From: Candidatus Tenderia electrophaga
GTDB lineage: Bacteria > Pseudomonadota > Gammaproteobacteria > Tenderiales > Tenderiaceae
DNA length: 64,000 nt
Assembly (NCBI GenBank): GCA_001447805.1
Contig: CP013099.1
Coordinates: forward strand, 2,861,181 to 2,925,180
Direction: 5' to 3'
Positions 36,930-45,184 of this stretch are shown here, piece by piece. The position numbers were made by a program, and so were the translations under genes. The notes beneath the pieces were generated by a model that did no database searches, was not told the origin of the DNA, and worked only from the letters and a program-made list of their open reading frames with translations. How positions within the stretch are numbered: the stretch's first letter is position 1; each line of letters starts with the position of its first letter.

Positions 36930-37676
36930 TTAATCCAACTGCGCCAGCACCGCGTCGGAAAAGTCGGCATTGGTGTAGACATTTTGCACGTCGTCCAAAT
37001 CTTCGAGCATGTCGATCAGGCCGGTTACCTTCTGTGCGTCTTCCAGCTCCAGCTCTACCGTCGTGCCAGGCGTCATGGTGACATCGGAGTTTTCCGGCGT
37101 AAGCCCGGCGGCCACCATGGCCTCTTTGACGTCGACGAAATTCTCCGGCGTGGTGATCACGTCAATGCTGCCGTCGTCATTAGTCACCACGTCTTCGGCG
37201 CCTGCCTCCAATGCCATTTCCATAATCTTGTCCTCGTCGCTGCCGGCGGGATAACCGAGTATGCCCTGTTTACTGAACAAATAGGCCACCGAGCCGTCAG
37301 TACCCAGATTGCCGCCGCGCTTGGTAAACGCGTGGCGCACGTCACCCACGGTACGGTTGCGATTGTCGGTGAGGCAGTCGACCATCACCGCCACGCCCGC
37401 CGGCCCATAGCCTTCGTAACGCAGCTCTTCGTAATTCTCACCCTCGCTGTCACCGGAACCGCGCTTTACGGCGCGATCGATGGTGTCCTTGGTCATATTC
37501 TGACCCAGGGCCTTGTCGATGGCGGTGCGCAAACGGGGATTGGAGGCGGGGTCGCCGCCGCCCATTTTGGCCGCTACGGTGATCTCACGGATCAGTTTGC
37601 TGAAAATCTTGCCACGCTTGGCGTCCTGGGCCCCCTTGCGGTGGCGGATATTGGCCCACTTACTATGTCCTGCCAT
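36930..37676 (-). CDS. yebC: YebC/PmpR family protein (TACO1-like)
   Basis: This 248-residue protein has the family start [20 protein letters not shown] and the blocks [20 protein letters not shown] and [22 protein letters not shown]. The family has been described both as DNA-binding regulators (PmpR) and, more recently, as ribosome-associated factors that help translation of proline stretches. It heads the ruvCAB operon as in many gammaproteobacteria. The ATG at 37676 has GAGAGGAG just upstream. Confidence 0.95.
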   Translation of the reverse strand: MAGHSKWANIRHRKGAQDAKRGKIFSKLIREITVAAKMGGGDPASNPRLRTAIDKALGQNMTKDTIDRAVKRGSGDSEGENYEELRYEGYGPAGVAVMVDCLTDNRNRTVGDVRHAFTKRGGNLGTDGSVAYLFSKQGILGYPAGSDEDKIMEMALEAGAEDVVTNDDGSIDVITTPENFVDVKEAMVAAGLTPENSDVTMTPGTTVELELEDAQKVTGLIDMLEDLDDVQNVYTNADFSDAVLAQLD

Positions 37677-37786
37677 GGCTCCTCTCGTCGTTCCAACGGC
37701 TTATATCATGCTAAATGGCAAGAGTTTAGCATTTCTCGGCGCTGAAATTGAGCGGCCGACGGGCTTTCATCGCAAGCTAAAAAAAA

Positions 37787-37832
37787 GGGGGCGGAACTGT
37801 TCGAGTACACGGGAGTCTCGAACAGTGCCCCC
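37787..37832 (-). terminator. long two-part intrinsic terminator
   Basis: The outer stem pairs GGGGGC with GCCCCC and the inner stem pairs CTGTTCGAG with CTCGAACAG around an 11-base loop. Small internal loops separate the stems. On the minus strand the structure is followed by eight T. It lies about 110 bp past the stop of the EF-hand gene and upstream of yebC, so it ends the EF-hand transcript. Confidence 0.85.
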
Positions 37833-37942
37833 AAGGGGGGGAGGAAAATAAATCTACGTTTCGGCCGGGTGACGCGCATCATTTTAGAGTGTGGCAGCTT
37901 TACGCCACCCGACCGCGTGCACATGGCACGGAATGACCGATG

Positions 37943-38215
37943 CTATTCCTCGCTCAGAGCGGCAAACTCTTCTTCATCCAAGGCGCCGTCGCCATCCATA
38001 TCGGCCTGTTCAAAATCCGCCAGGGTCACGCCTTGCTCGGTCAATTCCTGCTTGGTGATCTTGTTATCACGATTGCTATCGAGCTTGTCGAATTGCTGTT
38101 CCATGCCCTGCATGGACGGATCTTTATGCGCTTTATCCATTGAGTCTCCCGCCCATGCCGGGGCCGCGAGCAATGTTAAGACACAGCCGGCAGCCATCAG
38201 GTTTTTGTAAATCAT
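37943..38215 (-). CDS. small exported EF-hand calcium-binding protein
   Basis: A 90-residue protein. A signal peptide ends at PAWAGD, so the mature form is about 67 residues and periplasmic. Two EF-hand loops are present: DSNRDNKITKQE and DMDGDGALDEEE, with acidic residues at the calcium-binding positions. No other domain is present, so a calcium buffer, sensor or adaptor is possible. The ATG at 38215 has AAGGAG eight bases upstream. About 90 bp upstream lies an exact sigma-54-type promoter match, and a long terminator follows, so it is a one-gene unit. A second EF-hand protein is encoded at 41913-42221. Confidence 0.88.
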   Translation of the reverse strand: MIYKNLMAAGCVLTLLAAPAWAGDSMDKAHKDPSMQGMEQQFDKLDSNRDNKITKQELTEQGVTLADFEQADMDGDGALDEEEFAALSEE

Positions 38216-38300
38216 TGCCTTTCTCCTTGTGCAAATTGACTTAAATCGACATACACGACGCACAGCGCCGTTCGGTGTAAAAACCTTGTCAAAGAGCATA

Positions 38301-38318
38301 GAGCAACCGCCGTGCCAA
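38301..38318 (-). promoter_or_regulatory. sigma-54 (RpoN) promoter match upstream of the EF-hand gene
   Basis: The minus strand reads TTGGCACGGCGGTTGCTC, which matches the -24/-12 consensus TGGCACG-N4-TTGC at every fixed position, with GG and GC 12 bases apart. Transcription would start near 38290 and give a leader of about 75 bases before the ATG at 38215. Sigma-54 promoters need an enhancer-binding activator; no such gene is in the window. Motif matches of this quality are rare by chance but are not proof of use. Confidence 0.65.
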
Positions 38319-38795
38319 GCCATAAAACTCATTAATAATCAATGCTGTAATCTAGACCACCGGTTTACAGCGTGGCCCCGCCGCCGCCACTCGGGCCATA
38401 ACTGTCGCCAGCCGGCGACGGGGTTTGAGGCCGCGGCCGGCAAACCGCCGGCGAATCCGGCCATCCGGGTTGTCACCTAAACACGACAGGCGTTTCTTAA
38501 TCGCGACAAGTAGCCGCCCCAACTAGCCGCCCTGGCGCGGCCAATCGACTGAATCCGCACTGCACCCATCAGGGGACGTCCCAAACTCATTAGGTCATCA
38601 AAGCGTTACTGCATGCTCGCCAGGCCGGTAAAGCCTGACCCAGCCGCTGGCGCTGAGCACGCGCGCCGCTGCGGCCCGGGCGATTCGGGCGCTGGAGCAG
38701 GCGTGAACGGCAGCCGGAGCGGCAAACCGTTTTACATTGAGCCGTGATTGGTTGATGCTGTTATCCGATCCGACTCCGGCATCAATGAGGACACC
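38319..38795. other. 477-bp intergenic stretch, no gene seen
   Basis: No reading frame with a signal sequence, ribosome site and family resemblance was found on either strand. The stretch holds GC-rich inverted fragments such as GCCGGCGACGG and CGGCCGGCAAACCGCCGGCG, and a short palindrome GGGGACGTCCC at 38572-38582. The promoter of the FMN-binding protein gene must lie at its right end. It might contain degenerate repeat material. Confidence 0.5.
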
Positions 38796-39347
38796 ATGGG
38801 CAAACGTTATCAGGCGCTTGAAACCGCGCACATCGACTTCATCCGTCGGCAACATATCTTTTTCGTCGCCACCGCCGCGTGGGAGGGCACGGTCAACCTG
38901 TCGCCCAAAGGCTTGGACAGTCTGCGCGTGTTGAATAAGAACCGCATTATCTGGCTCAATGTCACCGGCAGCGGCAATGAAACATCGGCCCATGTGCAGC
39001 AAAATCCGCGCATGACCATCATGTTCTGCGCCGTCGAGGATAAACCGCTAATCCTGCGCGCCTACGGCCAGGCCAGAGTGATACACCCCAAGGATTCGGA
39101 TTGGTCACTGCTGTATCCCCGTTTCAACCCCTTACCGGGCGCACGGCAGATTTTCGATCTTGATATCGAAATGGTGCAAACCTCCTGCGGCATGGGTGTG
39201 CCCTTGTTTGATTTCGTCGGACAACGAGAAGAGCTGATCGAGTGGGGCGAGCACAAAGGTGAGGACGGCATCAAGGAGTATTGGCGCGATAAGAATCAGG
39301 CCAGCCTGGACGGCCTGCCGACCAATATTGTCAAAAAGGGGCTGTAG
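38796..39347 (+). CDS. pyridoxamine 5'-phosphate oxidase-like FMN-binding protein
   Basis: A 183-residue split-barrel protein. The features are FIRRQHIFFVATAAWEGTVN, LSPKGLDSLRV, IWLNVTGSGNETSAHV and RMTIMFCAVEDKP, all typical of the PNPOx-like family that binds FMN (or F420 in actinobacteria) as a dimer. These proteins are mostly uncharacterised oxidoreductases and are not the true PdxH. The ATG at 38796 follows GAGG at suitable distance. The gene runs toward the next gene and ends 1 bp from its stop. Confidence 0.85.
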   Translation: MGKRYQALETAHIDFIRRQHIFFVATAAWEGTVNLSPKGLDSLRVLNKNRIIWLNVTGSGNETSAHVQQNPRMTIMFCAVEDKPLILRAYGQARVIHPKDSDWSLLYPRFNPLPGARQIFDLDIEMVQTSCGMGVPLFDFVGQREELIEWGEHKGEDGIKEYWRDKNQASLDGLPTNIVKKGL

Positions 39348-39348
39348 C

Positions 39349-39846
39349 CTAGTTTGACGCCGATTCTATCTGCTTACCGCGCTCATCGACCAGGGTTTGC
39401 ACATTGCGTGCGTCTTCAATGAGTTTTTGCACCCGCTCAGGCGTGGGGAGAAGATCGACGGATTGGGAAACATCCTGCTCATCGACAACCGCCTGGTCCG
39501 ACGGCGCAACGACGGTTTGTGCGTCTTCAGCGAACGAACGGACACTGCTGTTCGGCGCCACAACAACCGTTTCCACCCCTCCCCCAGCGCCGGGCGGCTC
39601 GTTGCTGAATTGCCACACACCGGCGTCATTTCTCCATTTATAGACTGTCAGCGATTCACCCCCGGCCGATGCGGGGCGGTCGGCGAATTTATTGCCGGCG
39701 GATTCCAGCCAGTCCGGGATGCCTGTTTCAGGCAGGGTCAAAGAAGGAAGATTGTCCTTGCCGATCCGGTCAACAATCGATAAATACACCAGGGGTCCTG
39801 CCAGAACGGAGGTGACGGCGGCCATGACCAATATTTTCTTAATCAC
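39349..39846 (-). CDS. DUF4124-like exported or anchored protein
   Basis: A 165-residue protein with an N-terminal hydrophobic segment (residues 5-24) that is a signal peptide or anchor. Residues about 66-85 (LTVYKWRNDAGVWQFSNEPP) carry the short DUF4124 pattern of a Tyr-Lys-Trp strand, then Gly and FS(N/D)xPP. The C-terminal third is polar and probably helical (RVQKLIEDARNVQTLVDERG). The family's function is unknown. The start appears to be a GTG at 39846, with no clear ribosome site. Confidence 0.65.
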   Translation of the reverse strand: MIKKILVMAAVTSVLAGPLVYLSIVDRIGKDNLPSLTLPETGIPDWLESAGNKFADRPASAGGESLTVYKWRNDAGVWQFSNEPPGAGGGVETVVVAPNSSVRSFAEDAQTVVAPSDQAVVDEQDVSQSVDLLPTPERVQKLIEDARNVQTLVDERGKQIESASN

Positions 39847-39934
39847 TTACGACTATTACTCATTTTTATCGTCCAACGGCAGGGTTATCGGCGTCGCCAG
39901 GCCAACTCCCGGTTTCATTCACGGCTAAGAACAA

Positions 39935-39956
39935 AAAGGCAGCCGCAGCTGCCTTT
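39935..39956 (-). terminator. intrinsic terminator of the arsM gene
   Basis: A perfect 9-bp stem (AAAGGCAGC with GCTGCCTTT, loop CGCA) lies 17 bp past the arsM stop. On the minus strand the stem ends in TTTTT. It also separates the DUF4124-like gene from arsM. Confidence 0.85.
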
Positions 39957-39973
39957 AGACACTTCGATCAGAG

Positions 39974-40843
39974 TCAACAACACCCCGACCCCGGCGGACA
40001 ACTGCGCGGTTTGAGCGCCTCGATGGTGGCCGACACCACATAGTCGGTGACATTGTGGTCCGGCGCCCAATCGCGGATGAATTCTTTCGACTCATCCTTG
40101 GGCTCGATGCGCACGTCAGTAAAGCCCGCATCTTTGATCATCGCCCCCAGCGCCTCGATCAGCGAGGCATTGCCCATGCAACCGGCGATCAGGGCGGGAT
40201 CGTTGCGCATGGCTTCGGGCAGTTCCACCGTGGCCACCACATCGGAGATGGCCAGCCGGCCACCGGGTTTGAGAATGCGGAAGGCCTCCCTGAACACCTG
40301 CGGCTTGTCGGGTGACAGGTTGATCACGCAGTTGGAGATGATCACATCCGCCGTTTCATTTTCGACGGGCAGGTGTTCGATCTCGCCGAGCCGGAATTCG
40401 ACGTTGTCGTAGTGACCCTTGACGGCGTTGTTGCGTGCTTTGCTGAGCATGTCCGGGGTCATATCGACGCCGATAACATGGCCTGTTTCGCCCACTTCGT
40501 GGGCGGCGAGGAAACAGTCGAAGCCGCCGCCGGCGCCCAGGTCCACCACTGTCTCTCCCGGCTGGAGCGAGGCGATGGCGCGCGGGTTGCCGCAGCCCAG
40601 GCCCATGTCGGCGCCGCCGGGCGCCTTGGCCAGATCCTCTGCGCTGTAGCCCAGGCGGGTCGAGATCAGGGTGTTGATGGCGGCATCGTCAGAAACACCG
40701 CAGCAGCTGCTCTCTATCCCGCATCCCTCGCCCTGGTTGTTGGCCTTGGCCACCTTGGCGTAGGCCTCGCGAACCCCTTGGCGATGGCTGTCCTGCCGAC
40801 TGGATTCGGCGTGTTCCGTTTTGGGGGGACAACAATTGCTCAT
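39974..40843 (-). CDS. arsM: arsenite S-adenosylmethionine methyltransferase
   Basis: ArsM methylates As(III) to methylated and volatile arsenic species. The 289-residue protein has the SAM-binding loop VVDLGAGGGFDCFLAA and the family cysteines: Cys in GEGCGIESSCCG, in MGLGCGNP and in ISNCVINLSPDK, the last being typical of As(III) binding. Extra Cys pairs lie at both ends (SNCCPP and CPPGSGCC). It stands alone: no arsR, arsC or arsB is beside it. No ArsR-type operator was recognised upstream. Confidence 0.93.
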   Translation of the reverse strand: MSNCCPPKTEHAESSRQDSHRQGVREAYAKVAKANNQGEGCGIESSCCGVSDDAAINTLISTRLGYSAEDLAKAPGGADMGLGCGNPRAIASLQPGETVVDLGAGGGFDCFLAAHEVGETGHVIGVDMTPDMLSKARNNAVKGHYDNVEFRLGEIEHLPVENETADVIISNCVINLSPDKPQVFREAFRILKPGGRLAISDVVATVELPEAMRNDPALIAGCMGNASLIEALGAMIKDAGFTDVRIEPKDESKEFIRDWAPDHNVTDYVVSATIEALKPRSCPPGSGCC

Positions 40844-40986
40844 TTCCGATTCCTACCTTTACCGACAAAAAGACTCTTTATGATTATAAGACCCTGCACC
40901 GGATTGGCCTAGGGAACGTTAATGGAGCAACCGTGCTTTAACCTTGGCATTATCGGCACCTGCGAGGCTTGCGTCAGGCGCTACGC

Positions 40987-41538
40987 TTACAAGTTCGATG
41001 CAGCATCTTGGGCCAACTCCGCCTGCGCCACGGGCGCCCTGCCGGCCAGCCCGTCAGCGCCAACCGGCGCGGCCGGTATGGGTACACAATTACTCAGCTT
41101 GAGCGCCGGCGGCTCCATGGAAAAGACGAAGGGGGCCGCCTTGCGCAACGCACTGATACCTAATATATAGCGCGTGCTGCCGGGGAACACCGCGGCCTCG
41201 ACATTCTTGAGATAGCAACCGTCTCCGATGCTCAGACCAGCAATACGGTAGACCGGAACGGTCTTCGTGCTGCCGTCGGCCATGATGCCGGTTAACTGCT
41301 TCACATAACTGGCGCCGCCATTCTCTTGCAGCACCGCCAGGGTCTGTTCGTTAATCGTGGTATAGCTGGAACCCGTATCCACCATCAGATCGATGTCGCC
41401 ATAGCCATTCAGATAGCCGTCCACATAAAATGTCGAGGCTGCGGTCATACGCATGGGGATTTCTTTGTTAAAGGGGGCCGCCTGACTCATTGCACAAGGG
41501 AGTATAAGGAGCGTCAACAAGATGGATACTTTCAACAT
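40987..41538 (-). CDS. exported retropepsin-like aspartic protease
   Basis: A 183-residue protein with a signal peptide (LKVSILLTLLILPCAMSQA). The mature part has a single aspartic-protease half: the active-site DLMVDTGSSYTTI, a flap-like GIMADGSTKTVPVYRI, and the second hydrophobic-hydrophobic-Gly element ILGISALRK. This is the clan AA (retropepsin-like) pattern, which acts as a homodimer. The C-terminus is Pro/Ala-rich and unordered. The ATG at 41538 follows GGAGG at very short distance. Periplasmic clan AA proteins are common in gammaproteobacteria and mostly have unknown substrates. Confidence 0.82.
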   Translation of the reverse strand: MLKVSILLTLLILPCAMSQAAPFNKEIPMRMTAASTFYVDGYLNGYGDIDLMVDTGSSYTTINEQTLAVLQENGGASYVKQLTGIMADGSTKTVPVYRIAGLSIGDGCYLKNVEAAVFPGSTRYILGISALRKAAPFVFSMEPPALKLSNCVPIPAAPVGADGLAGRAPVAQAELAQDAASNL

Positions 41539-41912
41539 TACCTCCGCGTCAGCATTGACGGGTTTCTGATAGGGTTCATCAGCGAAGACAGCAAGTGCTA
41601 TGCCATCCTGCATATTGCCGCTTATCCATCACGATTACCAGTCCCGCCGGGCGTATTTCGCCCCCACCTGTCGCCAACAGGCCACAGGTCGATAGTTCTT
41701 GATTTTCATCAGCTTGCGGCATGCACCGGGCAAAAAACCGTCGTCTAATGGGGACACTTTATCACCCGGCCGGATGGCGTCTTTATACATAATCAATTGA
41801 TTTAATTTGAATTATTGTGTTTTGGCGCGCTTGATGCTTAGTCCCACATGCCCATGCCCACGGACGGAACTGAGGTAATCGCAGTGTAATCAACCGACAA
41901 GGAGACTCAATC
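41539..41912. other. 374-bp divergent intergenic stretch, no gene seen
   Basis: It separates the aspartic protease gene (leftward) from the second EF-hand gene (rightward). Apart from promoters I see no gene. The stretch from 41790 to 41825 is markedly AT-rich (ATAATCAATTGATTTAATTTG) in GC-rich DNA and is where I would expect the rightward promoter, but no clean -35/-10 pair stands out. Confidence 0.5.
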
Positions 41913-42221
41913 ATGACCACTGTAAACGCATCGTTGATCGCAATATCTTTGGCCGGCGGTGTCGCCTTTACGGCAGCGGCAAGCGCCGGGGATATGTCAT
42001 CCGCCAACAATCAATTGACGCCTAAAGACCCGCAGGATTATTCACGCCTGGATCTCGACGGCGACGGCTATATCAGTAAGCGCGAAGCTCAAACAAACCC
42101 GAGCTTGGCCGAGAAATTCGAAACGCTCGACAGCAACCAGGACCAACGGGTCGATGAAGGCGAATTCGCCCGTTTCGAAGCCATTGAGTCTGGTGATTCC
42201 GACACCAGAATCCATGAATAA
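41913..42221 (+). CDS. second small exported EF-hand protein
   Basis: A 102-residue protein with a signal peptide ending near ASAGD. Two EF-hand loops are present: DLDGDGYISKRE and DSNQDQRVDEGE. It is organised like the EF-hand protein at 37943-38215, but the two are not close copies outside the loops. AAGGAG lies eight bases before the ATG at 41913. It is followed, about 210 bp later, by a peptidoglycan-binding protein; both end up outside the cytoplasm. Function unknown, calcium binding inferred. Confidence 0.87.
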   Translation: MTTVNASLIAISLAGGVAFTAAASAGDMSSANNQLTPKDPQDYSRLDLDGDGYISKREAQTNPSLAEKFETLDSNQDQRVDEGEFARFEAIESGDSDTRIHE

Positions 42222-42432
42222 ATCGTGGGTACACAGTGGTGTCACGGCACCTGTACACACCGCAGGTTCGACCTATACTTGAGGTTGCTCCGCAATCGGA
42301 CGGCGCGGCAAGGAATGCGTCTAGGCGTCGCTACACCCTGCGCTGGATGATTCGAGCGGGCAACCCCGTAAATTTTAGGATGAATTTTGGCGAAACCTGC
42401 CATGGATCACTGTTAACACAAGGAGGACCGTT

Positions 42433-42924
42433 ATGAAACTGACACACATCGCAAGGACAGGCGCACTCTCACTGCTGGTCGCGTTCACAGCCGTCGGTCT
42501 GGCCAGTGCTGGGCAAGACAGCGGCAAGGCTCAGTCCGGCGCCAGCACCGGCATGCAATCCAGTTCCCAATCCAATGCCCAATCCAACGCCATGAGCCAG
42601 CAGCAGAACGCTGCCGTGAAACAGGTTCAACAGGCGCTGCAGGAGAAAGGCTATGAGGTGGGCGCGATTGACGGGAAGTGGGGCAAGCAGTCCACCCGCG
42701 CCCTCAAACAATATCAGCGAGACAACAACATAGCGGCAACCGGCAACTTAAACCGCCAAACCGCGGATCGGCTTGGCCTCAGCACCGGCGAGTTTGCGCG
42801 TTTTGAAGAGCAAAGCGGGCAGGCCATCGGTTCCCAGGAACAGGGCAGGAGTACTTTGCAACAGGATGTAGAAGATTGGCCCAGCAGCCATGATGTCCCT
42901 GATCCGCATGAAGTCGATCCGTAA
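42433..42924 (+). CDS. exported peptidoglycan-binding-domain protein
   Basis: A 163-residue protein with a signal peptide (ending near GLASAGQ), a Ser/Gln-rich spacer, and one PG_binding_1 domain at about residues 58-115 (VQQALQEKGYEVGAIDGKWG, then STRALKQYQRDNNI and TADRLGL). No enzyme domain is attached, so it may act as a wall-binding adaptor. AGGAGG precedes the ATG at 42433. A good terminator follows. Confidence 0.87.
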   Translation: MKLTHIARTGALSLLVAFTAVGLASAGQDSGKAQSGASTGMQSSSQSNAQSNAMSQQQNAAVKQVQQALQEKGYEVGAIDGKWGKQSTRALKQYQRDNNIAATGNLNRQTADRLGLSTGEFARFEEQSGQAIGSQEQGRSTLQQDVEDWPSSHDVPDPHEVDP

Positions 42925-42946
42925 CTTTCAGCGCCACAGCTCCCTG

Positions 42947-42981
42947 CGCCAGGGCGTCCTCGGGCACCCTGGCGTTTTTTT
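42947..42981 (+). terminator. intrinsic terminator after the peptidoglycan-binding protein gene
   Basis: A CGCCAGGG/CCCTGGCG stem of 8 bp closes a 12-base loop and is followed by seven T. It lies 22 bp past the stop codon. Confidence 0.88.
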
Positions 42982-43065
42982 GATTGATTCGCCAGCGCGC
43001 GTCCCCAAGCGCCCGCCATACCAAATGTCACCTGCCGAGGCGTGGCCCGCCCGTCGGGTGGTGGA

Positions 43066-44292
43066 TTACTGTTTTATCCCCAGCATTAAATCCATCACGT
43101 TGGTGCCGGTAGGGCCGGTCTGGATCAGAGCGCCGCTGGCGGCCAGGAATGCGCCGGCGTTCGCCGCACTCAGGGCGCGTCGGGCATCCAGCCCCTCGCT
43201 GCGGCCATGCCGCACGGTCACGCCGTCCACCACGGCGCCGGCATCCTGAGTAGGACCGTCCGTGCCGTCGGTAGCGGCGGCCAGCAGGGCGACATTCTTG
43301 CGGCCGTCCAGTTCGATGGCGGCGCTCAGGGCGAGGTGCTGGTTGCGCCCGCCGCGACCGGGATTATGGGGTAGGCGCACCGTGGTCTCGCCGCCCCAGA
43401 CATGCAGCACCTTGGGCCCCTGCAACAGCTCCGCCGCCAGGCGGCGCCCTACCAGCAGGGCGTCGCCACCGATGAAGGGATGGTGTTCGTACACTTCATA
43501 ACCCAGCACGCGGCCTTGTTGCGCCGCGGCGCGGGTGGCGTCGCCGAGACTGGCGACAATCTCCGTTTCGATGTTATCGAAACATTCATCACCCTCCTCC
43601 GGCGCGGGCGGGGCCCGCTCCATCAGCGCCTCCAGCCAGCCAGGCAATTCCCATGGTGCCTCGGTCTCCAGCAGTATCTCCGGCACTAGCAGGCCCGAGC
43701 CGATAGTGGCGGGATCATCGCCCGGCACGTCCGAGATCAGCATCAAGCGCGTCGGCCGGCCCTGCAGTCGCTGCGCCAGACGTCCGCTCTTGATGCAGGA
43801 CAGGGCCTTGCGCACATAGTTGATGACGTGGATATCCAGACCGCTGCCCAACAGCCAGTCGTTGGCCTTGTGCAACTCGCTCAGCGCCATGCCTTCAGGC
43901 AGCACTTCCACCAGACTCGAGGTGCCGCCGGATACCAGAAACACCACACGCGCGTCCGCCGGCGCGGCGTCGATAAAGCGCAGCAAGGCCTCACCGGCGT
44001 CCAGGCTGGCCTGATCCGGCCAGGGGTGTCCCGCTTCGAATACGTCTATCTTCGCCGGCAAGGGCCTGGCCGGGGCATAACCATGCTTGGTGATAAGCAG
44101 GCCGGCGCGCAACCGATCCGCCAAGACATCCAGGGCGCCCTGCAACATGGCCGGCGCGGCCTTGCCGATGGCGATCACATACACCGGCGTATCCACAGTC
44201 TGATCCTGCAATGCCCGGTGCACGCAGGCTCGGCCGTCCACCGCCGCTAGTCCCGCCTGATATATGGATAACAGATGATCTCGCAGTGACAC
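43066..44292 (-). CDS. glycerate 2-kinase (GckA/TtuD/MOFRL family)
   Basis: This 408-residue protein should phosphorylate glycerate to 2-phosphoglycerate. The N-terminal DUF4147 domain carries VIAIGKAAPAMLQGA and FLVSGGTSSLVEVLPEG; the C-terminal MOFRL domain carries GGRNQHLALSAAIEL and AATDGTDGPTQDAGAVVDG. I start it at the GTG at 44292, since AAGGAGGT lies seven bases upstream; a longer frame begins at 44409 without such support. The family supports glyoxylate or tartrate and hydroxypyruvate metabolism, though no partner gene is adjacent. It is divergent from the methyltransferase gene. Confidence 0.93.
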   Translation of the reverse strand: MSLRDHLLSIYQAGLAAVDGRACVHRALQDQTVDTPVYVIAIGKAAPAMLQGALDVLADRLRAGLLITKHGYAPARPLPAKIDVFEAGHPWPDQASLDAGEALLRFIDAAPADARVVFLVSGGTSSLVEVLPEGMALSELHKANDWLLGSGLDIHVINYVRKALSCIKSGRLAQRLQGRPTRLMLISDVPGDDPATIGSGLLVPEILLETEAPWELPGWLEALMERAPPAPEEGDECFDNIETEIVASLGDATRAAAQQGRVLGYEVYEHHPFIGGDALLVGRRLAAELLQGPKVLHVWGGETTVRLPHNPGRGGRNQHLALSAAIELDGRKNVALLAAATDGTDGPTQDAGAVVDGVTVRHGRSEGLDARRALSAANAGAFLAASGALIQTGPTGTNVMDLMLGIKQ

Positions 44293-44428
44293 CTGCCTGA
44301 CCTCCTTTGCTGCCTGATGTTGAGTTCGGCGATCTGCGCTTGCTTGTCTCCCGCCGGGCGAACCCTTACTATGACTATCGCTTTTGCAGCCGATCATCAT
44401 ATCATCCACGCCACTTCACTGACGCCCC

Positions 44429-45166
44429 ATGGACCCACGAATTTATCAAAAAATGCGCGCGGTGGAGGATGAACATTGGTGGTTCGTCGCACGCCGCCGG
44501 ATCGTCGCCAAGCTCATCGAGTCCCTGCCGCTTGCAGCGGCGCCCGACATCCTCGATGCCGGCTGCGGCACGGGCGGCAATCTCGCCTTGCTGAAACGTT
44601 ACGGCCGAGTGACGGCCATGGAAATGGACAATCATGCGCGCCAGCTGGCTCAGCGGCGCCGGCTGGCCGAGGTGCTGCCAGGCCATCTGCCCGACGCCCT
44701 GCCCTTTACCGCGCAGCGTTTCGATCTGGTGGTGATGCTGGATGTGCTGGAGCACATTCGCGACGACAGCGCCAGCCTGGCCGCCGTGGCCGGGCTGCTG
44801 AAAACAGGCGGCAGGATAGTACTCACCGTGCCCGCCTTTCCGCTATTATGGGGAGCGCATGACCAGGCCCATCATCACCAGCGCCGTTATCACGCCGCGT
44901 CGCTCCAGGCGGCGGTGGATCAGGCCGGTCTGGAAACCGAATACATGACGTACTTCAACACTTGGCTGTTCCCCCTGATCGCACCGGTGAGATTGCTGCA
45001 ACGGCTGCTGCCGCGGCAAAACACAGACACCGAACTCAGCGTACCGCCGGCAATGCTCAACGCCCTACTGGGCCGAGTGTTCGCCAGCGAGTCCCGGCTG
45101 CTGCCGCGCCTGCGTCTGCCCTTCGGGGTTTCGCTGCTGGCCGTGCTAAAGTCCCGCGAGAATTGA
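44429..45166 (+). CDS. class I SAM-dependent methyltransferase, glycan locus
   Basis: A 245-residue methyltransferase with motif I in ILDAGCGTGGNLALL, an acidic VTAMEMDNHA and the later DLVVMLDVLEHIRDD. The C-terminal HHHQRRYHAASL block and a possible hydrophobic stretch near residue 175 are often seen in methyltransferases encoded with glycosyltransferases. It is 18 bp before the polytopic membrane protein gene, so it should act in the same pathway, for example on a lipid-linked sugar or quinone-like acceptor. The substrate is unknown. Confidence 0.82.
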   Translation: MDPRIYQKMRAVEDEHWWFVARRRIVAKLIESLPLAAAPDILDAGCGTGGNLALLKRYGRVTAMEMDNHARQLAQRRRLAEVLPGHLPDALPFTAQRFDLVVMLDVLEHIRDDSASLAAVAGLLKTGGRIVLTVPAFPLLWGAHDQAHHHQRRYHAASLQAAVDQAGLETEYMTYFNTWLFPLIAPVRLLQRLLPRQNTDTELSVPPAMLNALLGRVFASESRLLPRLRLPFGVSLLAVLKSREN

Positions 45167-45184
45167 TATCAAAGAGCCGATGCT

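Noticed and set aside
38572-38582. A short palindrome GGGGACGTCCC in the gap before the FMN-binding protein gene, of a kind sometimes seen near REP-associated transposase genes.
   Set aside because: No transposase frame or second copy is present in the window, and an 11-base palindrome is weak evidence on its own.
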